A DNA stretch of 7,418 nt, from assembly GCA_947564305.1 (NCBI GenBank), contig CANOBT010000229.1:1-7418 (forward strand). Reading direction: 5' to 3'. Below are positions 5,377 through 7,418 of this stretch, piece by piece. Origin of the DNA: an uncultured Lachnospiraceae bacterium. GTDB lineage: Bacteria > Bacillota_A > Clostridia > Lachnospirales > Lachnospiraceae. The translations under genes were made by a program, and so were the position numbers. Within the stretch, counting starts at the first letter, position 1; every line of letters begins with the position of its first letter. The notes under the pieces are model-generated. The model made no database searches and was not told the DNA's origin. It saw only the letters and a program-made list of their open reading frames with translations.

Positions 5377-6429
5377 TTAATCACCAATAACAGGATATAT
5401 CCAATATTCCTCATCAATTTTTCTTGATTTGTCAAGCATTACCCCAATATCTACTTCTTCTTTTGCTTCATATTGATTGTATTTAATATGCTCAACTTCT
5501 ATACTCTCAATTATACAATATGTAAATCTATCACAATGCTTTTTTATAATAATATCTCCAATGCTAATTTTGATTCCATTCATTTTGAAGCAAAGCAACT
5601 TTGTCAATTTATCAGGATAATAAATTTTATTAATTTTATAGCATTTATTTATTACATAAGGCAAAATCCTTTCAAATCCGATTTTATCCATTTCTTGTCC
5701 AAAAATTTTAACTTTTTTAATCATTTGTAATTGCAAATCAAATGACAAAATATCAGTAATAGAGCCATGTGCAATTTGATTTCTTCTATCAGCCAATTCA
5801 TTTAGAAAAGAAAATATATTGTCCAATTTTAAGCCTTCATAATTACATTCTCCATTCTGCTGTATATATAGTTCTTTTAATTCTTCGTTTCGTTTTACAC
5901 CATTAATCACATCTGCCAAACCAATGTTTTTCAATACTTCCCCGATTATCTGAACCCTGAAATTTGCTGTATGCTGGCAAAACGCTTCATAATTAATTGC
6001 ACACCTATTATATTGAATACAATCACTAAGGTTTCTAATAACCTGCTCCTTAGATAGAAAATCACAATATTTAGATTGTTCTATTTTCCCCATTAGAGCA
6101 ACAGATAAATTTATATGATTATCTATTATTATGGCAGGAAGTTTTGAATATTCTTTACATTCATCCACTAAAATCATCAAATAATCTTTAATAAAGTTTT
6201 CCACAAATTGTTCAAAACAACCATATAAGCTTACTATAACTACTGCATAATCATATTTTCTTTTATTAAACCCATTACTAATGTTTTGTAAGTCACTTAT
6301 TTTATCTCTATAAACATCTTCCGATTTTGAAACATCTAATTTCAAAATTTGATTATAACAATCTATACTTTGCATACAATTTTCGATTTGTTCTATTTCA
6401 TCCTTAAACGTAACATAAGATGGTAACAT
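5377..6429 (-). CDS. HEPN-domain protein of the MAE_28990/MAE_18760 type, 350 aa, putative ribonuclease effector
   Basis: HEPN proteins of this group are predicted RNA-cutting effectors of defence and toxin modules. A helical N-terminal domain (about 10-255) includes YDYAVVIVSLYGCFEQFVENF (about 59-79), typical of the first HEPN helices, and ends in a RRNQIAHG segment. There Arg216-Asn217 to His221 form the R-N-x-x-x-H catalytic motif. Residues about 280-350 look beta-rich (IKISIGDIIIKK... EEVDIGVML... EYWIYP), an added small domain of unknown role. I chose the ATG at 6429, with AGGTGA just upstream inside the DUF262 gene; a GTG at 6438 would add three residues. One base separates it from the DUF262 stop, implying coupled translation and a paired function. 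It is AT-rich, unlike the integrase region. The closest alternative is a HEPN protein that binds RNA without cutting it. Confidence 0.75.
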   Translation of the reverse strand: MLPSYVTFKDEIEQIENCMQSIDCYNQILKLDVSKSEDVYRDKISDLQNISNGFNKRKYDYAVVIVSLYGCFEQFVENFIKDYLMILVDECKEYSKLPAIIIDNHINLSVALMGKIEQSKYCDFLSKEQVIRNLSDCIQYNRCAINYEAFCQHTANFRVQIIGEVLKNIGLADVINGVKRNEELKELYIQQNGECNYEGLKLDNIFSFLNELADRRNQIAHGSITDILSFDLQLQMIKKVKIFGQEMDKIGFERILPYVINKCYKINKIYYPDKLTKLLCFKMNGIKISIGDIIIKKHCDRFTYCIIESIEVEHIKYNQYEAKEEVDIGVMLDKSRKIDEEYWIYPVIGD

Positions 6430-6430
6430 A

Positions 6431-7418
6431 TTATTCACCTACTGCTTTATCTATAGCATTCTTAATTGCATCTCGACGCTTAATTATATCACTTTTATTA
6501 AATCTGCTAATAAACAATGTTGGACATTCCGCAAATACTTTTTTAATTTCAGCATATATTTCACTCTTATTTTCAAATATCTTGTCTTTTTGGTCTATAT
6601 ATTGACAAAAAGCTAACATAAGTGGATCATATAAAACTTTTGTTGGCTTTGTTACCTGCTTTAATTCCTTATCACCGCGAGAAACTTTCCATAACCTAAA
6701 AGCAGATTCTCCCATAACATTATAAATAATATCTATGGTTTCATTAAAACTCCTTTTTAAATTATCCAGTGTTTCCTCTGAAAAATCATTTCCCAATATT
6801 AAATATTCCGATAAAAACTTTTTAATATACCTACTCACCCACTTTTCAATCTGCCTAAAAGCGAAAAATCTCAGTACCAGTTCAACATCTTCCATTTTAT
6901 CATATAATACATTTCCTGTTATTCCTTCTTTTCTGTCAACATTTGTAGGTATACTAAATAACTTCCGAAACTTTGCATTTTTAGATAATTCTAAACACAC
7001 TTGATTCAACTTACCATCATACAAAGCATTTCTTGTCTCCTGATCTGATAGTTCGACACCTCCACTATTCAATCTTTCAAAAACTAACTGTTTCATATTC
7101 AATGCTTCCAATTCATTTTTAGCAGTTTCCTGCAACAAAATAATAGAAGATAAATATCTTCTGTCAATACCAAGTCTTATAACTTCTGGAAGTTCACTAT
7201 ACTTATAGCCATTCAATTCAGACCACTCTTCTAATCCATCTAATGCAAATTTATCATTGTAAAATTCATATATCGCAGTTATCCTCTGCAATCCATCCAT
7301 AACCTCATATTTAGAATATGTTGTTTCGTACAAAAACACAGGGGGAATTGGAACATTGATAATAAATGATTCTATCAATTTTGATTTTCTTTGGGGCTCC
7401 CACCGATGCCTTCTCTGA
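6431..7418 (-). CDS. DUF262 domain protein, 5' end outside the window (328 aa seen)
   Basis: DUF262 is a ParB/sulfiredoxin-like domain found in GmrS-type restriction subunits, SspE and many defence genes, where the DGxQR motif supports nucleotide binding or hydrolysis. The frame runs open to the window edge. The TTG at 7378 is internal: upstream residues QRRHRWEPQRKSK join LIESFIINVPIPPVFLYE, the usual start region of the domain. VMDGLQRITAIYEF carries the DGxQR motif (7283-7297), and FERLNSGG with LSDQETRNALYDG follows (from about 7081). The rest is helical (to VGE), without the DUF1524 HNH nuclease domain that GmrD-type fusions carry. About 30-60 N-terminal residues are probably missing. 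The likely role is sensor or switch for the coupled HEPN protein. The promoter is beyond the window. Confidence 0.85.
   Translation of the reverse strand, partial: QRRHRWEPQRKSKLIESFIINVPIPPVFLYETTYSKYEVMDGLQRITAIYEFYNDKFALDGLEEWSELNGYKYSELPEVIRLGIDRRYLSSIILLQETAKNELEALNMKQLVFERLNSGGVELSDQETRNALYDGKLNQVCLELSKNAKFRKLFSIPTNVDRKEGITGNVLYDKMEDVELVLRFFAFRQIEKWVSRYIKKFLSEYLILGNDFSEETLDNLKRSFNETIDIIYNVMGESAFRLWKVSRGDKELKQVTKPTKVLYDPLMLAFCQYIDQKDKIFENKSEIYAEIKKVFAECPTLFISRFNKSDIIKRRDAIKNAIDKAVGE

Noticed and set aside
5473..5730. Plus-strand frames within the AT-rich operon (also 6420-6605 and 6735-7004)
   Set aside because: They are antisense to the DUF262 and HEPN genes and consist of low-complexity Asn/Ile/Phe-rich translation.

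Overview
The window looks like part of a mobile element from a Gram-positive gut Clostridium, most likely Lachnospiraceae. This rests on the AAAGGAG-type ribosome binding sites, the DUF3173 plus tyrosine integrase pair and the phage/ICE-type genes; it is an inference from style, not a database match. Base composition changes sharply. The left and centre (about 1-5160) are GC-balanced, around half G+C by eye. Everything right of about 5280 is very AT-rich, around 30% G+C by eye, so two pieces of different origin meet just after the integrase gene.

Left region (1-2894, minus strand): a leftward operon of a DUF932-like protein, an unknown 144-residue protein with a basic tail, a YqaJ-type exonuclease, and a DUF4406-like protein broken off after 57 residues. 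Genes overlap by 4-7 bases except before yqaJ, where a 62-base gap holds a good intrinsic terminator. Such genes are usual in the DNA-metabolism modules of ICEs and prophages.

Centre (2895-3743): about 850 bases without a convincing gene, but rich in signals. A strong minus-strand promoter near 3329-3358 starts a leader of about 430 nt, which contains a strong intrinsic terminator at 3005-3041 before the DUF932-like gene; this looks like an attenuation or antitermination control point. Between 3415 and 3593 lies a dense set of overlapping GC-rich stems that cannot all form at once. A plus-strand extended -10 promoter (3686-3694) and an 11-bp inverted repeat at its start point (3697-3730) precede DUF3173.

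Integration module (3744-5376, plus strand): DUF3173 (a small excisionase-like partner) and a full-length tyrosine recombinase with its catalytic residues intact. The following 217 bases carry paired short repeats, dyads, a minus-strand terminator and a tandem 11-bp repeat. The element's right attachment site probably lies here.

Right region (5377-7418, minus strand): a tightly coupled two-gene operon. It encodes a DUF262 protein (5' end beyond the window, no HNH domain) and a HEPN protein of the MAE_28990/MAE_18760 type with an RNxxxH motif. This nucleotide-sensing-type plus HEPN-ribonuclease-type pair is the best candidate for an anti-phage or toxin-antitoxin-like system. It converges on the integrase and is probably either the chromosomal flank or a neighbouring defence island.
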